From positions 124,001 through 188,000 of the forward strand of contig NZ_JAKIKU010000004.1 in NCBI RefSeq assembly GCF_023283985.1: a stretch of 64,000 nucleotides of DNA, in the 5' to 3' direction. How positions within the stretch are numbered: the first letter of the stretch is position 1; every line of letters starts with the position of its first letter. Below are positions 27,135 to 37,364 of this stretch, in pieces. Source of the stretch: Shewanella electrodiphila. Lineage in GTDB: Bacteria; Pseudomonadota; Gammaproteobacteria; Enterobacterales; Shewanellaceae. Position numbers and translations under genes: made by a program. The notes under the pieces were generated by a model. The model was not told the DNA's origin. It ran no database searches and saw nothing but the letters and a program-made list of their open reading frames with translations.

Positions 27135-27303
27135 GACACGTCCTTGTATGTTTTTTGTACAGCATAGTCGCGATTACTGGAATTGTAAAAATTTTACTAT
27201 TTTTAGAAATTCTGCCTTCTTTTGAACCATCACCAGTAGTATTCCTAGAATCCCCAGCGGTTACTTGAATGTTAACTTGTAGTGAATTAATTGAAAATGC
27301 CAT
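27091..27303 (-). CDS. Possible small protein overlapping the patatin start
   Basis: A 70-codon frame beginning at ATG 27303 (MAFSINSLQVNIQVTAGDSR...) ends 44 bases inside the patatin gene in another frame. The overlap resembles translational coupling, but there is no clear Shine-Dalgarno and no recognised domain. It may be a real small gene heading the operon or chance. Confidence 0.3.
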   Translation of the reverse strand: MAFSINSLQVNIQVTAGDSRNTTGDGSKEGRISKNSKIFTIPVIATMLYKKHTRTCHDKIHSRGLVARLD

Positions 27304-27521
27304 TTAATTAAAGGCATTGTACAAAGCTATGGCTAATATTAGCTAGCCACTACACACGACAAGTTCAGGACGGAGTGATGTTCACCCACTTGCTTTTTGT
27401 TTGTTTATTGACCATAACTTCTGCTAAAAGACATAAAAATTTAGAAAGGAATCGATAAATGAATAATACAAAATTAAAAGACTGAAAATGTAGGATCAGA
27501 GTAAACTTAAACCCTGCCAAC

Positions 27522-27551
27522 AAAAAAGCGAACCATTCGGTTCGCTTTTTT
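27522..27551. terminator. Bidirectional terminator-like hairpin
   Basis: AAAAAAGCGAACC / GGTTCGCTTTTTT with a 4-base loop. A RAYT-associated remnant (ATCAGAGTAAACTTAAACCC, about 27494-27513) lies just to its left. This is the right border of the accessory region; nothing else is seen in 27304-27618. Confidence 0.8.
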
Positions 27552-27618
27552 CTTTAATAAATAGCTAAACTTCAAACAAAGCCTGCTACTCATAATAGCG
27601 TTACTGCCGAAAGTAAGA

Positions 27619-27683
27619 CAAAAAAGCCGCTGCTTTTCGCCACGGAGTTGACTGTTGTCAATGAGTAGCGAAAAGTAGCGGCT
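27619..27683 (-). terminator. Terminator of the gcvP transcript, with REP-like apex
   Basis: Arms 27625-27640 and 27668-27683 form a 16-bp stem (one mismatch) followed on the minus strand by TTTTTTG. The loop contains CGGAGTTGAC ... GTCAATGAGTA, which forms an inner hairpin and shares its sequence with the element at 31316-31404. Confidence 0.8.
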
Positions 27684-27713
27684 GATGCCGTATTACTGAG
27701 GTTAAGTAGCTAT

Positions 27714-30602
27714 TTACTCGTAATCAGAAATAGGTACGCAACTACACATCAAGTTACGGTCCCCATAAACATCATCAATACGATTCACTGTCGGCCAGAA
27801 CTTATTCGCCTTAACCGCTGCTGATGGGAACACGGCTTCTTCACGGCTGTATGGGCGTGTATCAAACGCTGGGTCCATAATGTCGGCCATGGTGTGCGGT
27901 GCGTTATGCAGTGGATTGTTGTCGCTTGGCCACTCGCCTGATTCTACTTTGGCGATCTCTTTGCGTATTGAGATCATCGCTTCTGCGAAACGGTCTAGTT
28001 CAACTTTTGACTCTGATTCTGTTGGCTCAATCATTAAGGTGCCCGCTACTGGGAAGCTCATGGTTGGCGAATGGAAACCGTAATCGTTTAGACGCTTAGC
28101 AATGTCCATTTCGGTAATGCCTGAAGACTCTTTAAGCGGACGTAAGTCGATAATACATTCGTGCGCTACACGGTCGTTACGGCCAGTGAATAATACTGGG
28201 TAGTGACCTGACAGTTTCTTCATTACATAGTTAGCGTTTAGCAGTGCCATTTGAGTAGACTGTTTCACGCCTTCGGTGCCTAGCAGTTTAATGTACATCC
28301 AGCTGATAGGTAGGATGCTAGCACTGCCGTATGGCGCGGCTGATACTGCGCCATTGTTGTCGCTTTCGCGGCCTGGCTTAACGATTTGGTGACCTGCTAC
28401 AAACGGCGCTAAATGCTTTTTAATGCCGATTGGGCCCATACCTGGTCCGCCGCCGCCATGTGGAATCGCGAAGGTTTTATGTAGGTTAAGGTGCGATACA
28501 TCTGCGCCAATAAAGCCCGGTGACGTTAAGCCAACCTGTGCGTTCATGTTTGCGCCATCAAGGTAAACTTGGCCGCCATACTCATGGACGATTTCACAAA
28601 TCTCAGCGATTGATTCTTCATACACACCGTGAGTCGATGGGTAGGTGATCATGATGCACGATAGGCTGTCTGCAAGCTCAGCGGCTTTTGCACGTAAGTC
28701 TTCTACGTCGACGTTGCCTTCTTTATCACATGCAGTCACGACCACTTTCATGCCTGCAAGCTGCGCCGATGCAGGGTTAGTACCGTGAGCAGATTGTGGG
28801 ATTAAGCAGATGTCTCTGTGCCCTTCGCCGCGTGACTCGTGGTATTTCTTAATCGCCAGCAGTCCAGCGTATTCGCCTTGTGCGCCTGAGTTAGGCTGGA
28901 TACACACGGCATCGTAACCTGTAATGTTAACTAAGAAGTCAGATAACTCATTGATTAACTGAGTGTAACCTTGCGCTTGGTCTAGCGGGCAGAATGGATG
29001 CATGTTGGCAAATTCTGGCCAGCTTACCGGTAGCATTTCAACGGCTGCGTTAAGCTTCATGGTACATGAGCCTAATGAAATCATTGAATGGTTTAGGGCT
29101 AAATCTTTGTTTTCTAGACGCTTGATGTAACGCATCATTTCAGTTTCGCTTTGGTAGCGATTGAATGTTGGGTGAGTCAAGATGGCATCTTTACGCTCAA
29201 GCTCTGCTGGGATTGAGCTAAAGCCGTTACCTACGATGTCGCCATCGATAGCCGTAACATCAAGGCCATGACCTTCACCGATAATCACAGTCAATAACTG
29301 GTCGATATCTTCACGTGTGGTGGTTTCATCTAAGCTGATACCCAAAATGCCGTCAGCATCGATACGTAAGTTTAATTCTGCATCGACAGTGCGAGCTGTA
29401 ACTGCTGCTACGTCTAAGCCTTTAACACTGATGGTGTCGAACCAAGTGTTGTTAACTAACTCAACGCCTTTGGCTTTAAGGCCAGTCGCTAGAATGTCAG
29501 TTAAACGGTTAATGCGGCTAGCAATGGTTTTAAGCCCTTGTGGGCCATGGAACACGGCGTAGAACGACGCCATATTCGCTAATAATATTTGTGCAGTACA
29601 AATGTTTGAGTTGGCTTTTTCACGGCGAATGTGTTGCTCGCGTGTTTGCATTGCCATACGCAGTGCGTCATTACCGCGTGTATCTTTTGATACACCAATA
29701 ATACGACCTGGCATTGAACGTTTGTGTGCATCACGGGCAACGAAAAATGCAGCGTGTGGTCCGCCGTAACCCATTGGTACGCCAAAACGCTGCGCACTAC
29801 CAAATACGATATCTGCGCCCATTGAACCCGGTGACTTAAGCAGTACCAGTGACATGATGTCAGCAGCAACAGTCACAATCGCTTTCTTTTCAGCAAGCTT
29901 AGCGAACAGTTCAGTGTTATCGGTGATTTCACCAAAACGGTTGGTGTACTGGAATAATGCGCCAAATAGCTCGTAGTTAGCGGCTTCTGCTGCTGGGCCA
30001 ACAATCACTTCAAAACCGAAGCACTCTGCACGGGTTTGCACTACATCTAATGTTTGTGGGAATACGTCGTCTGCCACAAAGAAGATGTTAGCTTTTTTGG
30101 CTTTAGACACACGTTTTGCCATTGCCATTGCTTCTGCAGCGGCGGTAGCTTCATCAAGTAGTGATGCTGATGCAAGGTCAAGACCGGTTAAATCCATCGA
30201 CACTTGTTGGAAGTTAAGAATGGCTTCTAAACGACCTTGAGCAATTTCTGGCTGGTACGGGGTGTACGCTGTGTACCAACCCGGATTTTCAAACACGTTA
30301 CGTAAAATGACGTTTGGTACTTCAGTACCGTAGTAGCCCATGCCGATGTAGCTTTTGAATACTTTGTTTTTATCAGCAATGGTGCGGATGTAGGCTGTGC
30401 CTTCCGCTTCGCCACATGAATCACCAATGGTCAACTCTTGCGGTAAACGAATTGAACCAGGCACAGTTTGTGCGGTTAAGTCTTCAAGCGATTCTGCGCC
30501 AACATAGTTCAACATTTCTTGCTGTTGAGCTTGGTTAGGGCCGATGTGTCGGCTTAAAAATAATTCGTGTTGCTCTAATTGAGTTAGGGTTTGCTTTGTC
30601 AT
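27714..30602 (-). CDS. gcvP: Glycine dehydrogenase (decarboxylating), P protein
   Basis: A 962-residue fused P protein of the glycine cleavage system. It decarboxylates glycine with pyridoxal phosphate and transfers the aminomethyl group to the lipoyl arm of GcvH. The PLP-binding lysine lies in [21 protein letters not shown] in the C-terminal half, and both aminotransferase-like halves are complete, so length matches E. coli GcvP. It is the last gene of gcvT-gcvH-gcvP. The GcvH hairpin at 30742-30763 and 175 bases separate it from gcvH. Confidence 0.98.
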   Translation of the reverse strand: MTKQTLTQLEQHELFLSRHIGPNQAQQQEMLNYVGAESLEDLTAQTVPGSIRLPQELTIGDSCGEAEGTAYIRTIADKNKVFKSYIGMGYYGTEVPNVILRNVFENPGWYTAYTPYQPEIAQGRLEAILNFQQVSMDLTGLDLASASLLDEATAAAEAMAMAKRVSKAKKANIFFVADDVFPQTLDVVQTRAECFGFEVIVGPAAEAANYELFGALFQYTNRFGEITDNTELFAKLAEKKAIVTVAADIMSLVLLKSPGSMGADIVFGSAQRFGVPMGYGGPHAAFFVARDAHKRSMPGRIIGVSKDTRGNDALRMAMQTREQHIRREKANSNICTAQILLANMASFYAVFHGPQGLKTIASRINRLTDILATGLKAKGVELVNNTWFDTISVKGLDVAAVTARTVDAELNLRIDADGILGISLDETTTREDIDQLLTVIIGEGHGLDVTAIDGDIVGNGFSSIPAELERKDAILTHPTFNRYQSETEMMRYIKRLENKDLALNHSMISLGSCTMKLNAAVEMLPVSWPEFANMHPFCPLDQAQGYTQLINELSDFLVNITGYDAVCIQPNSGAQGEYAGLLAIKKYHESRGEGHRDICLIPQSAHGTNPASAQLAGMKVVVTACDKEGNVDVEDLRAKAAELADSLSCIMITYPSTHGVYEESIAEICEIVHEYGGQVYLDGANMNAQVGLTSPGFIGADVSHLNLHKTFAIPHGGGGPGMGPIGIKKHLAPFVAGHQIVKPGRESDNNGAVSAAPYGSASILPISWMYIKLLGTEGVKQSTQMALLNANYVMKKLSGHYPVLFTGRNDRVAHECIIDLRPLKESSGITEMDIAKRLNDYGFHSPTMSFPVAGTLMIEPTESESKVELDRFAEAMISIRKEIAKVESGEWPSDNNPLHNAPHTMADIMDPAFDTRPYSREEAVFPSAAVKANKFWPTVNRIDDVYGDRNLMCSCVPISDYE

Positions 30603-30737
30603 GAGAAGTCGTGTTCCAAATCTGCCAGAATCAAGCTGTAGGGCATTAAACTGGTCTAGGGAAAAATGTTGTTGTGCAATACTTTAATAGCAAGCGTAAG
30701 GATCGCTTATGCCATTAATAAATTTTTAAAGGCAAAA

Positions 30738-30763
30738 CAAAAGAAGCTCCCAGGGGAGCTTCT
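30738..30763 (-). terminator. Hairpin after gcvH
   Basis: On the minus strand a 10-bp stem (AGAAGCTCCC / GGGAGCTTCT, arms 30742-30763) is followed by TTTGTTTT. It probably attenuates readthrough from gcvH into gcvP. Confidence 0.7.
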
Positions 30764-30777
30764 ATTAGCGTCGACGA

Positions 30778-31167
30778 TTATTCTTCGTCAATCACTTCTT
30801 GGTAACCGTCAGCATCTAACAGGTTAGCCACTTCAGCTTCGTCAGATGGCTTAACGCGGAAGAACCAACCTTCGCCAAATGCTTCACTGTTTACTAATTC
30901 TGGTGAATCTTCTAATGCTTCGTTTACTGCCACTACGTCGCCTGAAATCGGTGCGTAGATGTCTGACGCTGCTTTAACTGATTCAGCTACTGCGCAATCT
31001 TCGCCAGCTGTTACTGTGTCGCCAACTTCTGGTAATTCTACGAATACCATGTCACCTAATAGCTCTTGTGCATGCTCAGTGATACCCACAGTGTAAGTGC
31101 CGTCTTCTTCTTTACGGATCCACTCATGAGATGAAGCATATTTAAGTTCAGCTGGAATGTTGCTCAT
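30778..31167 (-). CDS. gcvH: Glycine cleavage system H protein
   Basis: A 129-residue lipoyl carrier. The lipoylation lysine is in AESVKAASD. It shuttles the aminomethyl group between P, T and L proteins. ATG 31167 ([16 protein letters not shown]) is chosen over one 36 bases upstream because AGGAATT precedes it and the length then equals that of the family. Confidence 0.97.
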   Translation of the reverse strand: MSNIPAELKYASSHEWIRKEEDGTYTVGITEHAQELLGDMVFVELPEVGDTVTAGEDCAVAESVKAASDIYAPISGDVVAVNEALEDSPELVNSEAFGEGWFFRVKPSDEAEVANLLDADGYQEVIDEE

Positions 31168-31315
31168 TATCGTAATTCCTATATCTATAAATTTAAAGCG
31201 CAATTTTTATTTGAGTTAATGGGATAAGTACTTAATCATCAATTCGTTGATTATTGATTGATATTATCTAAATAAGTGCTTATACCAAAATATGTTAGTC
31301 GCAAAACGTGCTGTG

Positions 31316-31404
31316 AAATCGATTAAATTTGAGCAGCCTGTACGGAGTTGATAGCTTATGTGTCAGTATCAATGAGTACAGGCGACAAAAAAGTTAATCG
31401 ATTT
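31316..31404. repeat. Nested inverted repeat between gcvT and gcvH
   Basis: Three concentric stems: AAATCGATTAA / TTAATCGATTT (31316-31326, 31394-31404), CCTGTAC / GTACAGG (31337-31343, 31376-31382), and TTGATA / TATCAA (31348-31353, 31367-31372). The motifs CGGAGTTGA and TCAATGAGTA also occur in the gcvP terminator. It could be a REP-type element or a structured leader for gcvH. Confidence 0.8.
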
Positions 31405-31424
31405 AGCGCAATTCGCTGCTAACA

Positions 31425-32519
31425 TCAGAATGCTTGTTTACCGTTACGTACGAAACTTGGTGCAATGACTTTAACAGCTACGCGCTTTTTACGCATTTCG
31501 ACTTCAGCCGTATCACTAATACCCTTAGGTACACGCGCCATGGCAATAGAATAGCCTAAAGTTGGCGAGAAAGTCCCGCTGGTGATCGAACCTTCATGTT
31601 CAACGCCATCTGCGTCAGTGAAGAACACTGGCATGCCGTGACGTAATACACCTTTTTGTTCCATGATAAGGCCAACTAATTTGTCTGGCCCTGCTGCTTT
31701 AATTTCTGTTAGTGCTGCGCGGCCAATGAAGTCACGATCTTCTGGCTCCCATGCGATAGTCCAGCCCATGTTTGCTGCTAACGGGTTAATGGTTTCATCC
31801 ATGTCTAAACCGTATAGGTTCATGCCCGCTTCTAAACGTAGGGTGTCACGTGCGCCTAGGCCACATGGCTTAACGCCTGCTTCAAGCAGTGCTTGCCATA
31901 ATGCAGCGGCTTCAGCTTCTGGGACGATGATTTCGTAACCCGCTTCGCCGGTGTAACCTGTAGTCGCAATAAATAATGACTCTGACTGCACACCAAAGAA
32001 CATTTTCATGCCTTCAACGGCGGCGTTTTGCTCGGCGCTGAATACTGTAGCCGCTTTGGCTTTCGCGTTAGGGCCTTGCACAGCAATCATCGCAAGCTCT
32101 GGGCGCTCAGTAATGGTCACATCAAAACTTGCTGACTGTTTTTCCATCCAGGCTAAATCTTTCACGCGAGTGGCTGAGTTAACCACCACACGGTAATGGG
32201 TGTCAGTAAGGTAGTAAGTAATGAGGTCGTCGATAACGCCAGCGTTGTCGTCTAGCATGCCGCTGTAAAGCGCTTTGCCAGCGACTTTTAGCTTAGCAAT
32301 ATCGTTTGCTAATAATTTGCGTAGGAATGCACAAGCATCGGTACCTGTCACATCAACCACTGTCATGTGTGATACATCGAACATGCCTGCGTCTTGGCGC
32401 ACTGCGTTATGTTCTTCGATTTGTGAACCATAGTTAAGTGGCATATCCCAACCGTGGAAATCTACCATCTTGCCGTTTGATTCTAAGTGCTTGTTAAAGA
32501 GTACAGTTTTATTAGCCAT
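31425..32519 (-). CDS. gcvT: Aminomethyltransferase, glycine cleavage T protein
   Basis: A 364-residue T protein that moves the methylene unit from the GcvH lipoyl arm to tetrahydrofolate and releases ammonia. Family features include [16 protein letters not shown] near the N terminus, [11 protein letters not shown], and [19 protein letters not shown] 32519 ([11 protein letters not shown]) is chosen: it gives the family's length and follows AGAGATAATA. It is the first gene of the gcvTHP cluster, reading away from ubiI. Confidence 0.97.
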   Translation of the reverse strand: MANKTVLFNKHLESNGKMVDFHGWDMPLNYGSQIEEHNAVRQDAGMFDVSHMTVVDVTGTDACAFLRKLLANDIAKLKVAGKALYSGMLDDNAGVIDDLITYYLTDTHYRVVVNSATRVKDLAWMEKQSASFDVTITERPELAMIAVQGPNAKAKAATVFSAEQNAAVEGMKMFFGVQSESLFIATTGYTGEAGYEIIVPEAEAAALWQALLEAGVKPCGLGARDTLRLEAGMNLYGLDMDETINPLAANMGWTIAWEPEDRDFIGRAALTEIKAAGPDKLVGLIMEQKGVLRHGMPVFFTDADGVEHEGSITSGTFSPTLGYSIAMARVPKGISDTAEVEMRKKRVAVKVIAPSFVRNGKQAF

Positions 32520-32576
32520 TATTATCTCTTTTTTATGAGCCTTCTGAGGGTACAACAGGTGAAGGCGATTTATATA

Positions 32577-32615
32577 CCGTGAACATTGGAAATATCAGCT
32601 TTCCGATATTCACGG
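32577..32615 (-). promoter_or_regulatory. Hairpin in the gcvT leader region
   Basis: CCGTGAA (32577-32583) pairs with TTCACGG (32609-32615), with an inner GGAAA/TTTCC stem, about 60-95 bases upstream of gcvT. The role is unknown. I could not match it to the conserved cores of the glycine riboswitch. Confidence 0.45.
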
Positions 32616-32739
32616 CTATGAATGGGGCAAAATTATACCCATAGGGTGAACTTTGTATAGTAGGAAATTTTCTAATCCGAGATTTTAACATTAGTTTAAC
32701 TAATGCGAAGGATGTAGTTTTTTTACAAGAATTTCATCT

Positions 32740-32783
32740 ACTTCGGCCGATCCCCTGATATATAAGAGGTTTTAGGCCGAAGT
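32740..32783 (-). terminator. Hairpin after ubiI
   Basis: A 9-bp perfect stem ACTTCGGCC / GGCCGAAGT starting 12 bases after the ubiI stop. There is no T-run directly after the stem on the minus strand, so termination may be partial or it may protect the 3' end. Confidence 0.5.
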
Positions 32784-32794
32784 GATGTCAAATT

Positions 32795-34006
32795 TTACTC
32801 ACGGCAAAGTTTAGGAAGTTTCAGTTTATTGCCTATAGCCTGTTTGATGAACACTGTTTTTAGTCCAGCGACATTATCAATCAGGTTTAAACCCAAATCA
32901 CGTAAGGCTTTTTTAACTGGATTGCTGCCTGCGAATAGTCGTTTGAAACCTTCCATTGCACTGATCATTTCTATCGCTTCAGCTTTTCGCCAGCGCTCTA
33001 GTGCACGAAGGTTGGCGTAATCACCGAGATCTTTACCCGCGTCATGTAACTCGCTAACGGTTTCGATAATACTGGCCGCATCTAAAAAGCCTAAGTTAAC
33101 CCCTTGGCCTGCTAACGGATGAATGGTGTGGGCGGCGTCGCCTGCCAATAACAAACGATGACGAGCAAAGTGGCGTGCATAACGCATACGCAGTGGGTGT
33201 GATTGACGCTCGCTGACCTGTTCACATATGCCTAAGCGACCATCAGATGCTGCGGTTAAGGCTTTAGAAAATTCTTCAGGCGATAAAGCTAATAGCCTTT
33301 CGGCTTCTTGTGGCGATACTGACCATACGATAGAACAAAGATTGTCTTCGTATAGCGGCAGTAGTGCTAATGGGCCGTCGGCTAAAAACACCTGACGGGC
33401 AGTGTCTTCATGGGGCTGACTCGTGCGAATGGTGGCTACAATGGCGTGGTGACCGTAATCCCAAAAGGTCAGTGGAATTTGGCACTGGGTTCGCACCCAA
33501 GAGTTAGCGCCATCAGCTGCAACCACTAACGCAGCACTTAAGTTTTCGCCGTTATCTAAGGTTAACCAAGACTCACGCTCACCAAAAGCGATGCGCTCTA
33601 AACGCTGGCCTTCAAGATGGGTAATGTTAGTTAATTCGCTGGTGCGCTTGGCTAAGGCGTAACTGATGGATTGGTTTTCGATTATCGCCCCAAGGGATGG
33701 CTCGCTGATGCTGGCGGCATCAAAGGCAATTTTGCCTAAGCCGTCTTTGTCCCATACGGCCATTTTTTGATAAGGCGCAGTGCGGGCTTGGTCAATGTAT
33801 TGCCAAGCACCTAAGTTTGTTAGTAATCGCTCACTGGCTTTGTTAATCGCACTCACACGTAAACGTGGCTCACCTGACACTGCCTCTGTTTGGCCCGCAT
33901 CAATCACCACCACATTTAAGTTTGCCTCGGCTAAACCGATTGCCGTTGCCAAGCCAACCATTCCACCGCCAACTATGGCTACATCATAGGTCTGAGTTTG
34001 AAACAT
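32795..34006 (-). CDS. ubiI: FAD-dependent ubiquinone hydroxylase UbiI (VisC)
   Basis: A 403-residue flavoprotein monooxygenase that adds the C5 hydroxyl in ubiquinone synthesis. It has the N-terminal GGGMVGLATAIGL dinucleotide-binding motif, the LRVSAINKAS signature of the UbiH/COQ6 family, and GDAAHTIHPLAGQGVNLG near residue 290. It lies 58 bases after ubiH, matching the ygfB-(pepP)-ubiH-ubiI order, though pepP is absent here. Confidence 0.95.
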   Translation of the reverse strand: MFQTQTYDVAIVGGGMVGLATAIGLAEANLNVVVIDAGQTEAVSGEPRLRVSAINKASERLLTNLGAWQYIDQARTAPYQKMAVWDKDGLGKIAFDAASISEPSLGAIIENQSISYALAKRTSELTNITHLEGQRLERIAFGERESWLTLDNGENLSAALVVAADGANSWVRTQCQIPLTFWDYGHHAIVATIRTSQPHEDTARQVFLADGPLALLPLYEDNLCSIVWSVSPQEAERLLALSPEEFSKALTAASDGRLGICEQVSERQSHPLRMRYARHFARHRLLLAGDAAHTIHPLAGQGVNLGFLDAASIIETVSELHDAGKDLGDYANLRALERWRKAEAIEMISAMEGFKRLFAGSNPVKKALRDLGLNLIDNVAGLKTVFIKQAIGNKLKLPKLCRE

Positions 34007-34064
34007 GTTAATCCTTAATCTTCAATCGGTTTACTGAGATGCTTTATAACTGCACTTGCAATCT

Positions 34065-35396
34065 TTAGGCACTTTTCCAACCCATTGCTTTATGGGCAAT
34101 AGGCGCTTTGAGCGGCGGACACCATGACAACAATCTTAGCCCTAGACTGCGCCCAGCGACTAATGGCCAGTACTGATTTGAGAAGCCGCGCACTAAAAAC
34201 TCTACATTGTTGATGGTATTGCTACGATCAGCTTCACGTAGTGACAGATAATCATGTATTACAGTGTGTTGGCCAATATCTAATGCTTGTTGCTGTTGCT
34301 GGCTGTGTTTGATGACTGTTTCTATGGCATCAATTAAGCCGACCACATCACGTAAACCTAAGTTAAACCCTTGGCCTGCAATCGGGTGCAAGGTTTGCGC
34401 AGCATTACCAATAAATACGGTGCGATGGTATATCGGTCTCGGCATATACGACAATGTCAGTGGATAACTGACACGCTCGCCTACCTCGGTAAAGCGCCCT
34501 GCTCGGTTGCCAAACGCGCGTTGTAATGATGCTAAAAACTCAGCTTTGGGCGCGGTTTTAAGTGCTTGTGCTTGCTCACTATCAAGCGCCCACACCAATG
34601 ACAAACGTGGCTGATGGCTTTTACCTTGTACAGATTCAGATGACATCGGCAGTAACGCTAAAGGCCCAGTGTCGGTAAATCGCTCATAAGCCCAACCTTG
34701 ATGCGGCTTATCAGTTTGCACATTGGCAACGAGTGCGACTTGGTCAAACTCGACTTTTTCAATGTCTTGTTTTAATGCTTGGCGTACTTTGGAGTGTGCG
34801 CCGTCAGCCGCTACAAGCAACTGAGTACGAATGTGCTGGCCATTACTGAGGGTTAAGCTGTGACCTGTTGCATCAGTTTTAAGGGTGTCTAAGGTCGCGG
34901 GGCAATAAAGCTTAATGTCATGTTGCTTTAACTCATCAAACAAGACCTTACCGACTTTAGCCAGCTCAACGACTTGGCCCATGGACGAGAGATTAAACTG
35001 CTCAGCGTTGAGTTCTGTCATGCCGAAATGACCACGATCGGATATGTGGATGTTTTCAATCTCGGTGCCAAGGCTTGCAAGTTTTGGCCAAATACCTAAA
35101 CGAGTTAATTCAAATACTGAGCCATGGGCGATAGCAATAGAGCGCGCGTCAAACCCTGGATGATTGGCATCTGGTGCTACGGCTTCAATAATGGCAATTG
35201 ATAACGGTCGGTTAAGTTTGGCTTGATATTTTTCAGAAAGCTGGGCTAAACCCAATGCGAGACTGGCCCCTGCCATCGCACCACCAACAATGGTGATATC
35301 CACTTTTTCTGCATCGTTATTAGCAATAGGCTTATTTGTCGTTGTGTTACTCGAAATAGGCTTAGTAGACGTTGAAAGTGTTTCTGGCTGGGTCAT
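34065..35396 (-). CDS. ubiH: 2-octaprenyl-6-methoxyphenol hydroxylase
   Basis: A 443-residue UbiH flavoprotein for C1 hydroxylation in ubiquinone synthesis. VDITIVGGAMAGASLALGL is the FAD-binding motif; GNAAQTLHPIAGQGFNLG has Asn-Ala-Ala-Gln at the position where other family members have GDxxH, exactly as in E. coli UbiH. An N-terminal stretch of about 30 polar residues rich in Thr/Ser/Asn precedes the fold. The enzyme works in the cytosolic Ubi complex. Confidence 0.95.
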   Translation of the reverse strand: MTQPETLSTSTKPISSNTTTNKPIANNDAEKVDITIVGGAMAGASLALGLAQLSEKYQAKLNRPLSIAIIEAVAPDANHPGFDARSIAIAHGSVFELTRLGIWPKLASLGTEIENIHISDRGHFGMTELNAEQFNLSSMGQVVELAKVGKVLFDELKQHDIKLYCPATLDTLKTDATGHSLTLSNGQHIRTQLLVAADGAHSKVRQALKQDIEKVEFDQVALVANVQTDKPHQGWAYERFTDTGPLALLPMSSESVQGKSHQPRLSLVWALDSEQAQALKTAPKAEFLASLQRAFGNRAGRFTEVGERVSYPLTLSYMPRPIYHRTVFIGNAAQTLHPIAGQGFNLGLRDVVGLIDAIETVIKHSQQQQQALDIGQHTVIHDYLSLREADRSNTINNVEFLVRGFSNQYWPLVAGRSLGLRLLSWCPPLKAPIAHKAMGWKSA

Positions 35397-35509
35397 AAAA
35401 GCGTGTTCTTTTTATTAATTAGATTGACGCTTGCGCACAAGACTTATTATCTGTGCGCGTGTTTTAGCTGACTAATGTACTGTTTTAGTACTTAGTGAAG
35501 CTCAAATTA

Positions 35510-36085
35510 TTAATGCAGTGGCGCTGCTGGCTCGCTGTCATCTAATGGGATTTCTGGGCCGAACTCTGAATAACACAATACGGCAGCCATTCTGACAAAC
35601 TCATGCAGTTCGATAAACGCACCTTCTGATTCATCGTCATCGCTTACGTCAAATTCAACTTGTGCAATCGCACCTAAGTCTTGAATGATTTCACGTACAT
35701 CTGATGATGCGCCATTCAGTTTAGGCTGAATTAACGCAATGGCAGTAAGGTAGCTTTGTACCCATAAAGCTAAACATTCTAGACGAGTGCTTAGTGGCTC
35801 TTCTTCTTCAGGTAGTAACGGATTAAACCCATATTCAGCATCGCCCAAACGGGTGGCAGTGTCTTGAAACAGTTCCGTGATTAATTGCTGTAACTCGCTG
35901 GTTAATGGCTGACCATCGTTCATCAATTCAAGTAATGGTTTTAGCCAAACGGTATTAGCTTGTTCTACCCCACCACAAATTAACCCGACTAAGGCGCCAT
36001 GCACCTCGACTGGATGCTGACCAATTTCAGCTGAGTCGAGTGCTTTTTTCAGTTTTTCAATACATAAAGAAGGAGGGGTTGCCAT
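35510..36085 (-). CDS. ygfB: YgfB/UPF0149 family protein
   Basis: A 191-residue helical protein of the YecA/YgfB family, with HPVEVHGALVGLICGG near the N terminus and a C-terminal FDVSDDDESEGAFIELHEFVRMAAVL. In Pseudomonas YgfB acts as a regulator (it antagonises AlpA-driven transcription); the role in this group is unknown. It is the first gene of the ygfB-ubiH-ubiI run, divergent from zapA, as in E. coli. Confidence 0.93.
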   Translation of the reverse strand: MATPPSLCIEKLKKALDSAEIGQHPVEVHGALVGLICGGVEQANTVWLKPLLELMNDGQPLTSELQQLITELFQDTATRLGDAEYGFNPLLPEEEEPLSTRLECLALWVQSYLTAIALIQPKLNGASSDVREIIQDLGAIAQVEFDVSDDDESEGAFIELHEFVRMAAVLCYSEFGPEIPLDDSEPAAPLH

Positions 36086-36773
36086 GGTAATGTTCCATTA
36101 AATATTCAATCTGCTGCAATGCTAGCAGAGTTAATAACTGCCACCAAACTCTGCACAAGAATTTGCTGAGTAATTTAGCCACCGGTGACGTGTTTTTATA
36201 CAAACTTTGATGTGAATCTCTTTAGTATAAAGCACCTTGGGATGATTAGCTTAGATAACAGGCTAATTGCTTGTTAATCATTAGGTTCTGTTTTCAGTTT
36301 TTTAATGGTGCTGAATTAACTAAATCAAAAGCTAATATAAACCTTGCCACATATAACTCGATAAACTAAGCGAATGGTGTCAAAACTAGTATGCTTAATC
36401 AGGTCGAAATAAACATATTCGGTATCTAGTTGCGGTATCTGTTGATTCAGTTTGAATAGCGATAAATTGCTAGCAATTAACCTCTGTTGTCACCAGGAGG
36501 TTACATATGTGGCCTAAGCTGCTCATACATCAAGCAAATAGGTGTTAAGGACGCGAGTTACCTTGCACTTTTAATATATGCGCTATATAGTCCGCAAATA
36601 GGCTAGTTCCATTCTCTTGATTGAGTGTTAGATAATAAGCACTTAGTGTTATACGATAAGCTTTACGGCTTAATCTTAAAGAGAAATGGCTTTAATGCTA
36701 AAGCGTTACAGTCAAGGGGTTAGATAAACTGCTACAATTTTTATTTTAGACGAATAAGGATCCTCAGCGACAT
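36086..36773. other. Long divergent promoter region between ygfB and zapA
   Basis: 688 bp, AT-rich. GTTAGATAATAAG-type -10-like sequences occur near 36627-36640. I see no reading frame with a plausible ribosome binding site and no known RNA. Confidence 0.5.
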
Positions 36774-37082
36774 ATGAGTAATAGTGCTATAGATATCTCC
36801 CTTTTAGGGCGCACCTACTCTATCGCTTGTCCAAAAGGACAAGAGGATGCATTGCGTTCGATCGCTAAAGGTGTTGAGCAACAGCTGACTAACCTGAAAG
36901 CACGTACCAACAATTTAAGCCGCGAGGAATTAGCCATTATGGCCGCGCTGAATATTGGTTACGAGTTACATGAAGAACAGCAAAAGAATAAGCAGTACAT
37001 GGCGCAAATGGATGAGCGTATTTCGTTATTACAGTCGACGTTAGAAAACTCGCTGATTGAACGAACTAGCAAGGACGACTAA
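36774..37082 (+). CDS. zapA: Cell division protein ZapA
   Basis: A 102-residue ZapA. The N-terminal SNSAIDISLLGRTYSIACPKG sheet is followed by a long coiled coil (residues about 55-95) that drives dimerisation. It binds FtsZ and bundles its filaments at the division site. The length and the position immediately before ssrS match the conserved zapA-ssrS pair of gammaproteobacteria. Confidence 0.95.
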   Translation: MSNSAIDISLLGRTYSIACPKGQEDALRSIAKGVEQQLTNLKARTNNLSREELAIMAALNIGYELHEEQQKNKQYMAQMDERISLLQSTLENSLIERTSKDD

Positions 37083-37143
37083 ACAGTTTTTAGACTTGTG
37101 TTAGACCAATTTTAAGTTGAGTTTGACATGATTCACACCGGTT

Positions 37144-37329
37144 TTGCTCCCTGGGATATGCGCTTGTAGGTTATGTCCCTGTGCCGATATTTACAAACCC
37201 AGGGTGAATGCTTTCATTGACATTGCGTATGCTCGGCTTGTACCGAGAAACCTTAGGAGATGAACATTTTCCCGCCTTGAACCTACGGTTCAAGGGCTAC
37301 ACCGACGGTCGGTATTCTGGGGAGCATCC
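37144..37329 (+). ncRNA. ssrS: 6S RNA
   Basis: A ~186-nt 6S RNA. The ends close as a long helix (TGCTCCC at about 37145-37150 with GGGGAGCA at 37319-37326). GTGCCGATATTT, ATGCTCGGCTTGTACCGAGAAACCTTA and CCTTGAACCTACGGTTCAAGG correspond closely to the E. coli 6S landmarks. The central open bulge mimics a promoter bubble and sequesters sigma-70 RNA polymerase in stationary phase. It lies directly downstream of zapA as expected. Confidence 0.95.
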
Positions 37330-37338
37330 TAATTAAAC

Positions 37339-37364
37339 AAACCACCTTATTGGGTGGTTTTTTT
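37339..37364 (+). terminator. Terminator of ssrS
   Basis: AAACCACC / GGTGGTTT stem (37339-37346, 37353-37360) with continuing T-run. After it, 37365-37703 has no gene; three 12-bp units TCAGTACTTAAC or variants sit at 37431-37466. Confidence 0.9.

Noticed and set aside
32520-32794. Glycine riboswitch upstream of gcvT
   Set aside because: The hairpins present do not show the conserved glycine aptamer cores; only generic stems are visible.
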